Shown: positions 6,113 to 12,398 of the stretch, one piece after another | How positions within the stretch are numbered: the stretch's first letter is position 1 | How the letters are laid out: each line of letters begins with the position of its first letter | Origin: Rubrobacter sp. | GTDB lineage: Bacteria; Actinomycetota; Rubrobacteria; Rubrobacterales; Rubrobacteraceae | Direction of reading: 5' to 3' | DNA length: 12,398 nucleotides | Assembly: GCA_016781705.1 (NCBI GenBank) | Contig: JADDPV010000056.1 | Coordinates: forward strand, 1 to 12,398 | Notes under the pieces: generated by a model | The model's database searches: none | Seen by the model: the letters and a program-made list of their open reading frames with translations, nothing else | Told to the model about the DNA's origin: nothing | Program-made: the position numbers and the translations under genes

Positions 6113-8274
6113 GCGGGCTCGAAAGCGATCGGTCGAACACTGCGGCGCGCGCCTCGGCGCGTTCCCGCAAGGCTTCCCACGAGACGCAGCAGACACCCTT
6201 GCGGGTCTTGCTCGTCGAGGACTCCGAGGACGACGCGCTGCTGGTGCTACGTGAGCTCAGGCGCGGGGGCTACCGGGTCTCGCACGAACGGGTCGACACC
6301 GCCGGGGGGATGCTGGCCGCTCTGGAGGAGCGCGACTGGGACTTGGTCGTCTCCGACCATGCCATGCCAGGCTTCAGCGCGCCGGCGGCACTCCAGATGC
6401 TGCGCGAGGGGGGGTGGCCCGACGTCCCGTTCGTCATCGTCAGCGGGCACATAGGGGAGGACGCGGCGGTAGAGGTCATGAAGGCCGGGGCGCACGACTA
6501 CGTGCCCAAAGACAACCTCGCCCGTCTCGCCCTCGTCGTGGAGCGGGCGCTCAGGGAGGCCGAGGAGCGCCGGCAGCGCCGCCGAGCCCGAGAGGAGTTG
6601 CGCGCGGCCGAGGAGAAGTACCGCTCCATCTTCGAGAACGCCGTCGAGGGTATCTTCCAGACCTCGCTCGATGGCCGGTTCGTCACCGCCAACCCCATGA
6701 TGGCACGCATCTTCGGCTACGGCTCCCCCGAGGAGATGATCCAATCCGTGCACGACGTCGCCGAGCAGCACTACGTCAATCCGGAGAGGAGGAATGAGTT
6801 CGCCCGGCGCCTGCGCGAAGAAGGCCAGGTCTTCGACTTCGAGTTCCAGATCCTCCGCAAGAGCGGGGCCGTGATCTGGGTCTCCGCCAATGCCCGGGCC
6901 GTGCGCGACGGCGTCTCGGGCGGGGTGGTCGGCTACGAGGGCACGATGGAGGACATCACCGAGCGCAAGCGAGCCGAGGAGGAGCTCAGGCGCAGCCTGG
7001 AGAGGCTCATGGCGCTGCACGAGGCGGGGAGCATCCTGGGCTCGACGCTGGAACCCGAGGAGATCGGCACGCGCCTGTTGGGGATTATGCGGCGCATCTC
7101 GGGCTTCGCGGCGGCGGCCATCTCCATGCGCGACGACGCTACCGGCCGCCTCGCCGTCTGGCGCTCCATCGGGCTCGACGATCTCGAAACTGGGGTACGC
7201 TACGCGCCTGCGATAAGGAATGCCCAAGAGGCCGCCATGGAAAAGGACGCCACGCAGGTCTTCGTCCCGGCCGTCGAGGCGTCGCCCGACGGGGCGCACA
7301 CAGTCCCTTCCGTTGGGTTGTGCCTGCCCCTGAGGGTGCGCGAGAGGGTGATGGGCTTGCTCGAGGTGTACGGACCCGAGGAGTTGGCCGAGAGGGGCGT
7401 GGTGGAGATCCTGGAGAGCCTGACCAGCCAGGCGGCCTCGGCGCTGGAGAACTCCCGCCTGTACCGGGAGCTCATGGAGAGGGAGAGGAAGCTCCAGGAG
7501 CTGGTCGGCAAGATCCTGGTCGCCCAGGAGGAGGAGCGTCGGCGCGTCTCATACGACGTGCACGACGGCCTGGCGCAGGTGGCGGCGGCGGCCCACCAGC
7601 ACCTGCAGGCCTTCGCCCACTACCATCCGCCGGGCACCGAGGAGGGCCGCGAGGACCTGGAGTACGTATCCGGGCTGGTGCGCCGAACCGTGGGCGAGGC
7701 GCGGCGCATCATCGCCAACCTCAGGCCCACGGCGCTCGACGACTTCGGGCTCAAGAGCGCGATACGGCTGCACCTCGACGCATTGCGGGCCGAGGGGTGG
7801 GAGATCTACTACCGCGACGGCCTCGACGACGAGCGTCTCCCGGCTCCGACGGAGACGGCGATATTCCGGGTCGTGCAGGAGGCCCTGAACAACATCGCCA
7901 AGCACGCGGGCACGAGAAGGGTCAAGCTCTCCCTCGAAAAGCGCACGGCGCAAGGCGTGACCGGCAATCTCGCCGCGCCTATGGCTCCCGACGAGCGGGG
8001 CAAGATCAGGCTTACGGTGAGGGACTACGGGCGCGGCTTCGGGCCGGAGCACACCGGGGGCGGTGGTGGTCCCGGCGAGAGGGTTGGGCTGACCGGCATG
8101 CGCGAGAGGATCGCGCTCCTCGGCGGCCACTTCCGCATCGCCAGTAGCCCCGGCGTGGGGACCCTGCTCGTCGCGGAGATCCCCCTGCTCGCCGGCCCCG
8201 CTGGCGCGAAGGCGGGGGACGTTCTCGGCCCGTCCGCCGCAGCGGACCCACCGGCGGCGCGAGGAAGGCTCTAG
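6109..8274 (+). CDS. Hybrid sensor kinase REC-PAS-GAF-HisKA_3
   Basis: This is a 721-residue soluble protein with no membrane helix. An N-terminal receiver (about 30-150) has phosphoacceptor D83 in VVSDHAMPGF and K134 in YVPKDNL. A PAS domain follows (about 167-290; IFENAVEGIFQTSLDGRF), ending in EDITERKRAEEEL, then a GAF domain (about 301-450). The kinase core is of the NarX/DesK class: H485 in SYDVHDGLAQ, the LRPTALDDFGL stretch, an ATPase with ALNNIAKHA (N594/N595), a G1 box reading DYGRGF (D639; Y replaces the usual N) and GLTGMRERIALLGG. The GTG at 6109 overlaps the previous stop as GTGA, with GAGGG at 6100-6104 upstream, so translation is coupled to the CHASE kinase. Open frame upstream of 6109 is antisense-like shadow of that gene. 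The attached receiver could accept phosphate from the CHASE kinase; the expected output partner is the LuxR-type regulator just downstream. Confidence 0.92.
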   Translation: MSGLESDRSNTAARASARSRKASHETQQTPLRVLLVEDSEDDALLVLRELRRGGYRVSHERVDTAGGMLAALEERDWDLVVSDHAMPGFSAPAALQMLREGGWPDVPFVIVSGHIGEDAAVEVMKAGAHDYVPKDNLARLALVVERALREAEERRQRRRAREELRAAEEKYRSIFENAVEGIFQTSLDGRFVTANPMMARIFGYGSPEEMIQSVHDVAEQHYVNPERRNEFARRLREEGQVFDFEFQILRKSGAVIWVSANARAVRDGVSGGVVGYEGTMEDITERKRAEEELRRSLERLMALHEAGSILGSTLEPEEIGTRLLGIMRRISGFAAAAISMRDDATGRLAVWRSIGLDDLETGVRYAPAIRNAQEAAMEKDATQVFVPAVEASPDGAHTVPSVGLCLPLRVRERVMGLLEVYGPEELAERGVVEILESLTSQAASALENSRLYRELMERERKLQELVGKILVAQEEERRRVSYDVHDGLAQVAAAAHQHLQAFAHYHPPGTEEGREDLEYVSGLVRRTVGEARRIIANLRPTALDDFGLKSAIRLHLDALRAEGWEIYYRDGLDDERLPAPTETAIFRVVQEALNNIAKHAGTRRVKLSLEKRTAQGVTGNLAAPMAPDERGKIRLTVRDYGRGFGPEHTGGGGGPGERVGLTGMRERIALLGGHFRIASSPGVGTLLVAEIPLLAGPAGAKAGDVLGPSAAADPPAARGRL

Positions 8275-8286
8275 GAGGAGGCGCCG

Positions 8287-9018
8287 ATGAGAGGTGACGC
8301 CGCGGCGGCAGACGTTTCCGGGGACCGGCCGCCTGGCACGCGGCGGCTGTTGATCGCCGACGATCACGACCTCGTCCGCGGGGGGTTGCGCAGGCTTCTG
8401 GATCGCGAGCCGGACTTCGAGGTCGTCGGGGAGGCGGAGAACGGCCGCGAGGCGGTAGAGATGAGCCTCTCCTTGAGCCCCGACCTCATCCTCATGGACG
8501 TGCGGATGCCCGTGATGGATGGCCTGGAGGCGACCCGGACCGTGAAGAGCGAGCGGCCGGACATAAGCGTCCTCATCGTAACAATGCACGACGACCCGGA
8601 CTACATGCTCGAGGCGATAAGGGCGGGCGCCGCCGGCTACGTGCTAAAAGACGCCTCCCGCGAGGACCTGACCACCTCCGTCAGGCGTGCTTTGGGTGGG
8701 GACTTCCCGATGGACCAGGACATCGCCGCCCGGCTCCTCAAGCGCCTGTCCCGCGAGGCGCGAGAGGAAGTTGAGGAGGCCGCGCGAGTGGACCGGCTCG
8801 GAAAGAGCCTCTCCGAGCCGCTGACGCCCCGCGAGCTCGAGGTCCTCGAGCTGCTGACGCGGGGCCAGACCAACGGCGGGATCGCGCGGGACCTCACGAT
8901 CAGCGTCGCCACCGTCAAGGCCCACGTCCGGCGCGTCATCGCGAAGCTCGGCGTCTCCGACCGTACCCAGGCCGCGGTGCGCGCCGTCGAGCTGAAGATC
9001 GTCCAACCCACAGGGTAA
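8287..9018 (+). CDS. NarL/LuxR-family DNA-binding response regulator
   Basis: This 243-residue protein has a receiver domain with D25-D26 (IADDHD), phosphoacceptor D71 in LILMDVRMPVMDGLEA, T99 in VTMHDDP and K121 in YVLKDAS. A linker of about 40 charged residues follows, then a C-terminal LuxR helix-turn-helix (about 178-240: LTPRELEVLELLTRGQTNGG, then ISVATVKAHVRRVIAKLGVSDRTQ). It begins with ATG at 8287, 6 nt after AGGAGGAG (8273-8280), which overlaps the stop of the kinase gene. It is the natural partner of the HisKA_3 kinase and the only DNA-binding output of the operon. The linker between domains is longer than in typical NarL proteins, and the first 18 residues before the receiver are an extra, disordered-looking extension. 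Targets are unknown; the nearest candidates are the convergent acetate genes or its own operon. Confidence 0.94.
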   Translation: MRGDAAAADVSGDRPPGTRRLLIADDHDLVRGGLRRLLDREPDFEVVGEAENGREAVEMSLSLSPDLILMDVRMPVMDGLEATRTVKSERPDISVLIVTMHDDPDYMLEAIRAGAAGYVLKDASREDLTTSVRRALGGDFPMDQDIAARLLKRLSREAREEVEEAARVDRLGKSLSEPLTPRELEVLELLTRGQTNGGIARDLTISVATVKAHVRRVIAKLGVSDRTQAAVRAVELKIVQPTG

Positions 9019-9084
9019 CCCCACCGGACAAGAGGAAGGGAAGCGGGGAGAGATCCCCACCCGTGCTCCGGCTTTGGTTCGTGC

Positions 9085-11037
9085 TTACCCCTGGGCTGCG
9101 GCCTGCTCCTGGAGGGTGTCCACCACCGAGGGGTCGGCCAGGGTCGAGGTGTCGCCCAGGTCCTCTTTGCCCTCGGCGATGCCGCGCAGCACGCGGCGCA
9201 TGATCTTGCCGCTCCTCGTCTTGGGCAGCTCGTCCACGGCGATGACCTGTTGCGGCTTGGCGATGGGGCCTATCTTCTCGCCGACGTGGTTGCGGAGCTC
9301 CTTCATCAGGTCGTCGGTCTTCTCCCGGTTGCCCTCCAGGATGACGTAGGCGAAGGGGACCTGCCCCTTGTCCTCGTCGTGGCGGCCGATGACCGCGGCC
9401 TCGGCGACCGCCGGGTGGCTGACCAGCGCGCTCTCTATCTCCATCGTCGAGAGCCTGTGCCCGGAGACGTTCATCACGTCGTCGACGCGGCCCGTGATCG
9501 TGTAGTAGCCCTCCGCGTCGCGCCGCGCCCCGTCGCCGACGAAGTACACCTCCTTGCCGTAGCGCGAGAAGTAGGTCTGCTCGTAGCGCTCGGGATCCTT
9601 GTAGAGGGTGCGCAGCATGCCGGGCCACGGCCTGGTGATAACGAGGTTGCCCTGGCCCTCGCCCTCGACCTCGTTGCCTTCCTCGTCGTAGATGGCGGCG
9701 AAGATTCCGGGGAGCGGGAAGGTCGCGCTGCCGGGCTTGGTGGTCGTGATGCCGGGGAGGGGGCTGATCAGGATCGCACCCGTCTCCGTCTGCCACCACG
9801 TGTCCACGATCGGGCAACGCCCCCCGCCGACGTTCTCGTGGTACCACACCCACGCCCGCGGGTTGATCGGCTCGCCGACGCTCCCGAGCAGCCGCAGGCT
9901 AGACAGGTCGTGCTTCTCCAGGGCCTCCGTGCCACTCTTCATGAACGCCCGGATGGCGGTCGGCGCGGTGTAGAGGATATTGACCTTGTGCCGCTCGATG
10001 ATGTCCCACCAGCGGTCGTTCTCCGGGTAGCTGGGTACCCCCTCGAACATGACGGTCGTCCCGCCGTTGGCGAGCGGGCCGTACACGAGGTAGGAGTGGC
10101 CCGTGACCCAGCCTACGTCCGCCGTGCACCAGTACACGTCGTCGTCCTTGAGGTCGAGCACCCACTTGGTCGTCGCCTTGACGTGCGTCAGGTAGCCGCC
10201 GGTAGTGTGCACGATTCCCTTGGGCTTGCCGGTCGAGCCGGAGGAGTACAGGATGTACAGGATGTCCTCGGAGTCCACCTCCTCGGCGGGGCACCCGGCG
10301 TCGGCCTCGCCCATCACGTCGTCCCACCAGCGGTCGCGCCCCTCGGTCATCGGCGCGTCCTCGTCCAGGCGCCTGACGACGATGACGTTCTCGACGGAGG
10401 GGGTGTCTTTCAGCGCCTTGTCGGCGTTCTCCTTGAGCTTGGAGACCCTGCCGCCGCGCGGGGCCTGGTTGGCCGTCACGAGGACCTTCGCCTCGCAGTC
10501 GTTCACGCGGTCGCGCAACGACCCCGGGGAGAAGGCCGAGAACACCACGGAGTGCGGGGCGCCGATGCGGGCGCAGGCGAGCATCGCGATGGCGACCTCG
10601 GGGATCATGGGCAGGTAGATCGAGACCGGGTCGCCCTTCCGGACGCCCAAACCCTTCAGGACGTTGGCGAACTTCTGGACCTCGGTCAAGAGCTCCGAGT
10701 AGGTGAACGTCCGGGTGTCGCCCGGCTCGTCGCCTTCCCACAGGAGCGCCGTCTTGTCGCCCTTACCCTGCTCGACCTGGTAATCCAGGCAGTTGTAGGA
10801 GACGTTCGTCTTGCCGCCGACGAACCACTCGACGTTGGGCGGGTCCCACTTGAGGGTCTGGTCCCACTCCTTGAACCAGTGCAGCTCCCTCGCGCGCTCG
10901 GCCCAGAAGGCCTCGTAATCCTGGTTGGCCTTGTCGTAGACGGAGGGGTCGTTTACGTTGGCGTTCTTCGCGAACTCCTCCGGCGGCTCGTACCTGCGGT
11001 TGCCAAGGTCTTGGCCGTCCTGCTGCGATTCGCTCAT
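9085..11037 (-). CDS. acs: Acetyl-CoA synthetase (AMP-forming)
   Basis: This 650-residue cytosolic enzyme converts acetate, ATP and CoA to acetyl-CoA, AMP and PPi through an acetyl-adenylate. The length is exactly that of canonical Acs. The N-terminal domain includes the ANVNDPSVYDKANQDYEAFW segment. The ATP-binding loop is YSSGSTGKPKG (264-274). The DTWWQTETG motif (412-420) contains W414, the Trp that limits the pocket to acetate. GDGARRDAEGYY and TGRVDDVMNVSGHR mark the hinge to the mobile C-terminal domain, and PKTRSGKIMRR carries K611, the catalytic Lys that is acetylated or propionylated to switch the enzyme off in other bacteria. The start is the ATG at 11037, with AAAGGAGA (11048-11041) 3 nt upstream. 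The acetate symporter gene precedes it on the same strand, so the pair forms an acetate scavenging unit. A long open frame on the plus strand through this region is its shadow. Confidence 0.97.
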   Translation of the reverse strand: MSESQQDGQDLGNRRYEPPEEFAKNANVNDPSVYDKANQDYEAFWAERARELHWFKEWDQTLKWDPPNVEWFVGGKTNVSYNCLDYQVEQGKGDKTALLWEGDEPGDTRTFTYSELLTEVQKFANVLKGLGVRKGDPVSIYLPMIPEVAIAMLACARIGAPHSVVFSAFSPGSLRDRVNDCEAKVLVTANQAPRGGRVSKLKENADKALKDTPSVENVIVVRRLDEDAPMTEGRDRWWDDVMGEADAGCPAEEVDSEDILYILYSSGSTGKPKGIVHTTGGYLTHVKATTKWVLDLKDDDVYWCTADVGWVTGHSYLVYGPLANGGTTVMFEGVPSYPENDRWWDIIERHKVNILYTAPTAIRAFMKSGTEALEKHDLSSLRLLGSVGEPINPRAWVWYHENVGGGRCPIVDTWWQTETGAILISPLPGITTTKPGSATFPLPGIFAAIYDEEGNEVEGEGQGNLVITRPWPGMLRTLYKDPERYEQTYFSRYGKEVYFVGDGARRDAEGYYTITGRVDDVMNVSGHRLSTMEIESALVSHPAVAEAAVIGRHDEDKGQVPFAYVILEGNREKTDDLMKELRNHVGEKIGPIAKPQQVIAVDELPKTRSGKIMRRVLRGIAEGKEDLGDTSTLADPSVVDTLQEQAAAQG

Positions 11038-11065
11038 CGTTCTCCTTTCCCTGCTGCGGTGATAA

Positions 11066-11096
11066 ACCATAATCCGGCGAGCCGGAGATCGATCAA
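11066..11096 (-). promoter_or_regulatory. Weak candidate acs promoter
   Basis: On the minus strand TTGATC (11096-11091) and TATGGT (11071-11066) are 19 nt apart, a slightly long spacer. They enclose a GC palindrome CCGGC-GA-GCCGG (11074-11085) that could be an operator. Transcription would start about 20 nt before the acs start codon. Support is limited to these motifs, so read-through from the symporter gene remains possible. Confidence 0.3.
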
Positions 11097-11099
11097 CGA

Positions 11100-11129
11100 T
11101 GTTTTACCCGCTGTATCGCGGGTAAAACA
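11100..11129. repeat. 12-bp perfect inverted repeat upstream of acs
   Basis: The arms TGTTTTACCCGC (11100-11111) and GCGGGTAAAACA (11118-11129) are perfect complements around a 6-nt TGTATC loop. On neither strand is the stem followed by a T-run, so it is not a simple terminator. Position between the symporter terminator and the acs promoter suggests an operator or an RNA hairpin in the acs leader. Confidence 0.75.
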
Positions 11130-11166
11130 GCGCGTCCGGCGGGCTTGCGCTCACCGCCGGACGCGC
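11130..11166 (-). terminator. Hairpin terminator after the acetate symporter gene
   Basis: A 13-bp perfect stem, GCGCGTCCGGCGG (11130-11142) with its complement (11154-11166), encloses an 11-nt loop, starting 10 nt after the symporter stop. On the minus strand the stem is followed at once by TGTTTT, which belongs to the next inverted repeat. This is the form of an intrinsic terminator, or of an attenuator lowering expression of acs relative to the symporter. Confidence 0.65.
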
Positions 11167-11176
11167 CGCGCCACGT

Positions 11177-12398
11177 TCAGGTGGGCCGTGGCTCCTGTGC
11201 CGGCGAGGTCTCCCGCAGCTCCCGTTCGATGTTGGTTATGCCGGTGTTGGCGCGCACGAAGATCTCGTCGTAGTCCGTCTGGAGTCCCTCGCGCTCCTCC
11301 TGTTCGGTCGAGTGTTTACGGCCACCGAGGAGGGTGCCGATGAAGCAGCCCAGGAAGCCGAGCGGCATGGAGATCAGCGTGGGGCTCTTGAGCGGGAAGA
11401 TCGGGTCGGCGTTGATGACCGGGGTTACGCCCTCGGCCGGGGTGACGCCGGTCAGCACGTTCGGGCTCAAAAATACGAGCACGACCGCGGAGATAAGGCC
11501 GACGAGCATGCCGGTAATCGCCCCAACGGTGTTGAACCTCTTCCAGAAGATCGTCAACAGGATGACGGGCACGTTCGCGCTCGCCGCGACCGCGAAGGCC
11601 AGGGCGACGAGGAACGCCACGTTGAAGCTCTGCGCGAACAGGGCGATGAGGATCGACAGGATCGAGACGCCGATGGTCGCGTAGCGGGCGGCCAGGAACT
11701 GCTCGCGCTCCGTTGCGTTGCCGCCCTTTATGACGTTGGTGTAGAAGTCGTGGGCGAACGCGCCCGAGGCGGCGATGACGAGACCCGCGACCACGGCCAC
11801 GATCGTCGCGAAGGCGACCGCCGAGACGAAGGCCAGGAGGATGGGACCGCCGAGAGCTTCAGCGAGCTGCGGGGCCGCCAGGTTGCCCGCCGGGTTCTGC
11901 GCCGTGATCGCATCCTGCCCGACCAGGAGCGCCGCGCCGTAGCCGAGAACCGGGGTAAACAGGTAGAACGCGCCGATGATCCAGACGGCCGTGATGATGG
12001 AGGAGCGGGCCGTCTTCGCGTCGGGCACCGTGAGGAACCGGATCAGGATGTGCGGAAGACCCGCCGTGCCGAAGACCAGCGCGAGGTTCAAGGAGATCGA
12101 ATCCAGCCCCGCCGTAAGACCGCTCGCGGCGGTCGGCGCCAGCATCCCGGTGCCGAGCTCGCGTTCTACCGCGCCGAAAAGCGCGATCGGGTTGAAGTTA
12201 AACTGGGCGAGCACCAGTAACGAGAGCAGCAGGGTGCCGGCGATGAGCAGTATCGCCTTGATGATCTGGATCCAGGTGGTGGCTATCATGCCGCCCGCCA
12301 CGACGTAGATCGTCATCAAGACGCCGACGATCAACACCGCCCACGTGAACGAAATGCCGAGCAGCAGCTGGATGAGCGAGCCCGCGCCGACGAGCTGG
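11177..12398 (-). CDS. actP: ActP-type cation/acetate symporter (5' end missing)
   Basis: The gene enters the window from the right edge; the frame is open to base 12398 and about 406 C-terminal residues are present, out of the roughly 550 usual for the family. It is a sodium:solute symporter with many hydrophobic helices. Diagnostic stretches are LVGAGSLIQLLLGISF, YVVAGGMIATTWIQIIKA, FGTAGLPHILIRFLTVPDAK, FVSAVAFATIVAVVAGLVIA and ASGAFAHDFYTNV. These match ActP of proteobacteria and the MctC-like carboxylate carriers of actinobacteria. It imports acetate, and perhaps pyruvate or propionate, with a cation. The C-terminus is a cytoplasmic charged tail (EQEEREGLQTDYDEIF and on) rather than a kinase, so it is not a CrbS-like sensor fusion as far as visible. 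It is transcribed toward acs, with 139 nt of non-coding DNA between the two genes. Confidence 0.93.
   Translation of the reverse strand, partial: QLVGAGSLIQLLLGISFTWAVLIVGVLMTIYVVAGGMIATTWIQIIKAILLIAGTLLLSLLVLAQFNFNPIALFGAVERELGTGMLAPTAASGLTAGLDSISLNLALVFGTAGLPHILIRFLTVPDAKTARSSIITAVWIIGAFYLFTPVLGYGAALLVGQDAITAQNPAGNLAAPQLAEALGGPILLAFVSAVAFATIVAVVAGLVIAASGAFAHDFYTNVIKGGNATEREQFLAARYATIGVSILSILIALFAQSFNVAFLVALAFAVAASANVPVILLTIFWKRFNTVGAITGMLVGLISAVVLVFLSPNVLTGVTPAEGVTPVINADPIFPLKSPTLISMPLGFLGCFIGTLLGGRKHSTEQEEREGLQTDYDEIFVRANTGITNIERELRETSPAQEPRPT

Noticed and set aside
6247..8589. Two long minus-strand frames opposite the hybrid kinase and the LuxR-type regulator
   Set aside because: Shadow frames; the plus-strand genes have complete domain sets through the same interval.
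9045..9058. Small GGGGA-GAGA-TCCCC hairpin between the LuxR-type gene and acs
   Set aside because: Only a 5-bp stem with no T-run on either strand; too weak to call a bidirectional terminator.
9250..11343. A 697-codon open frame on the plus strand
   Set aside because: It is antisense to acs and is a GC-bias shadow: low-complexity composition, no motif, and acs is unmistakable on the other strand.
1..12398. CRISPR arrays, tRNA or rRNA genes, transposases, phage or toxin-antitoxin genes
   Set aside because: Looked for and not seen: no regularly spaced direct repeats, no cloverleaf, no recognisable transposase or integrase motif, even in the decayed stretches.

Overview
The window is about 12.4 kb of GC-rich chromosome, most likely from a Rubrobacter-like member of the Actinomycetota. 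This rests on very high third-position GC combined with frequent AGG (Arg) and ATA (Ile) codons, GTG starts, and an actinobacterial-style acetate uptake and activation pair. The taxonomic call is an inference from composition and protein style, not from a marker gene.

Layout. (1) 38-886, plus: a ten-helix EamA/DMT-type exporter, possibly translated from a leaderless mRNA. (2) 903 to about 1902, minus: a badly decayed gene convergent with the exporter. Pieced together across at least six frame changes and a nonsense codon, it reads as signal peptide, about 200-residue extracellular domain, then four membrane helices. It resembles a prokaryotic pentameric ligand-gated (Cys-loop-type) ion channel. 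(3) 2172-2837, plus: an intact isochorismatase-family cysteine hydrolase ended by a 14-bp hairpin. (4) About 2894-3575: no intact gene; coding-like but broken stretches, best read as an unidentified minus-strand remnant. (5) 3576-9018, plus: a sigma70-type promoter followed by a tightly packed four-gene signalling operon. It encodes an Rcp1-type single-domain response regulator, a CHASE-domain membrane histidine kinase, a REC-PAS-GAF-HisKA_3 hybrid kinase and a NarL/LuxR-type DNA-binding response regulator. (6) 9085-12398, minus: acetyl-CoA synthetase (acs) and, upstream of it in transcription order, an ActP-type acetate/cation symporter cut off by the window end. Two strong inverted repeats lie between them.

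How it fits together. The four signalling genes look like two kinase/regulator pairs fused into one operon: CHASE kinase with the Rcp1-like receiver, and PAS-GAF kinase with the LuxR-type output. The receiver at the N-terminus of the second kinase offers a physical link between the two. The only DNA-binding output is the last gene. It is convergent with, and 66 bp from, the acetate genes, so control of acetate scavenging is a reasonable but unproven hypothesis. The intact hydrolase stands between two decayed stretches, which suggests that the 0.9-3.6 kb part is eroding accessory DNA next to conserved core genes.
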